The notes under the pieces are model-generated. The model was not told where the DNA came from. It saw nothing but the letters and a program-made list of their open reading frames with translations, and did no database searches. From the NCBI RefSeq assembly GCF_009176705.1, contig NZ_AP021846.1, forward strand, positions 1,520,001 through 1,584,000: a stretch of 64,000 nucleotides of DNA. The letters are read 5' to 3'. The translations under genes were made by a program, and so were the position numbers. This DNA is from Pseudoalteromonas sp. A25. GTDB taxonomy: Bacteria; Pseudomonadota; Gammaproteobacteria; Enterobacterales; Alteromonadaceae. Below are positions 63,701 through 64,000 of the stretch, piece by piece. Position 1 is the first letter of the stretch. Every line of letters starts with the position of its first letter.

Positions 63701-64000
63701 GCCAATTTTTTCATATTCATCCAGAAAACCCACAGGCTAGGCTCATCAAGCAAGCAGCAGAAATTATCCAGCAAGGTGGCGTTGTGGTTTATCCTACCGA
63801 CTCAGGTTATGCCATAGGCTGTGCCATTGGTAATAAACAAGCAAAAGAGCGTATCGAGCGTATCCGTGGTATTGAAAAACATCATAATTTTACTTTAATG
63901 TGTCGAGATCTATCGGAGCTGGCGACTTATGCACGAGTCGACAACCAAATGTTTCGTTTGATAAAAAACAATACGCCTGGTCCTTACACCTTTATTTTTA
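63697..64000 (+). CDS. yciO: YciO/TsaC (Sua5-YrdC) family protein, 3' truncated by window end
   Basis: A GTG start overlaps the rnm stop (GTGA). The 101 residues visible begin MSQFFHIHPENPQ and include GGVVVYPTDSGYA, HNFTLMCRDLSELATYA and NTPGPYTFIF, nearly matching E. coli YciO. The fold belongs to the Sua5/YrdC group that makes threonylcarbamoyl-AMP for tRNA t6A, but YciO itself has a weaker or distinct role. The gene continues past the window. Confidence 0.93.
   Translation, partial: MSQFFHIHPENPQARLIKQAAEIIQQGGVVVYPTDSGYAIGCAIGNKQAKERIERIRGIEKHHNFTLMCRDLSELATYARVDNQMFRLIKNNTPGPYTFIF

Overview
The window is a chromosomal segment from a marine gammaproteobacterium of the Alteromonadales, most likely Pseudoalteromonas. 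This assignment is inferred from gene content, moderate GC and protein flavour (trpCF fusion, separate trpE/trpG/trpD, YciB/YciI/YciO/Rnm neighbourhood, several TonB receptors); no rRNA marker is present. No tRNA, rRNA, CRISPR array or complete insertion sequence was seen.

Layout. 1-4540: end of a sodium/alanine symporter gene, then a zinc-ribbon protein, a YeaC-like DUF1315 protein and a large DUF349 coiled-coil protein. 4563-8368: a TonB-dependent receptor, a MITE-like repeat, and the divergent ohr/ohrR peroxide-stress pair with its operator. 8497-12032: three exported proteins (cysteine-containing unknown, membrane-anchored Ig-like protein, lipase-like hydrolase) that share a motif upstream of their starts.

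12111-47322 is the centrepiece: a lipopeptide siderophore locus of about 35 kb. Seven genes run leftward as one tightly packed operon: TauD/SyrP-like hydroxylase, fatty acyl-AMP ligase fused to a carrier protein, four NRPSs, and a PvdE/SyrD-type ABC exporter. A TonB siderophore receptor and a PepSY membrane protein are transcribed the other way. Both promoters carry Fur-box-like palindromes. Read by eye, three adenylation domains have an Asp pocket code, one Gly, one Lys-like and one altered Ser-like code. A second TauD hydroxylase is fused to the C-terminus of NRPS-3, and NRPS-4 begins with a condensation-like domain that has lost its catalytic His pair. No ornithine N-oxygenase or catechol genes occur here, so iron binding is probably by beta-hydroxyaspartates alone. 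The predicted order is acyl, D-Asp, basic residue, (a C-T unit without its own A domain), Ser-like residue, Asp, Gly, Asp, then thioesterase release.

47341-55858: conserved chromosomal genes, namely a TIGR01777 epimerase, an AI-2E-family permease, a four-gene operon PepSY-PhoP-PhoQ-LprI-like, YciI, an NSS transporter, a CPBP protease, YciB and an HU protein. 55865-62669: a complete trp operon (trpE-G-D-CF-B-A) whose leader holds two consecutive attenuators, each with its own leader peptide carrying three Trp codons in a row. 62825-64000: rnm (yciV) and the start of yciO.
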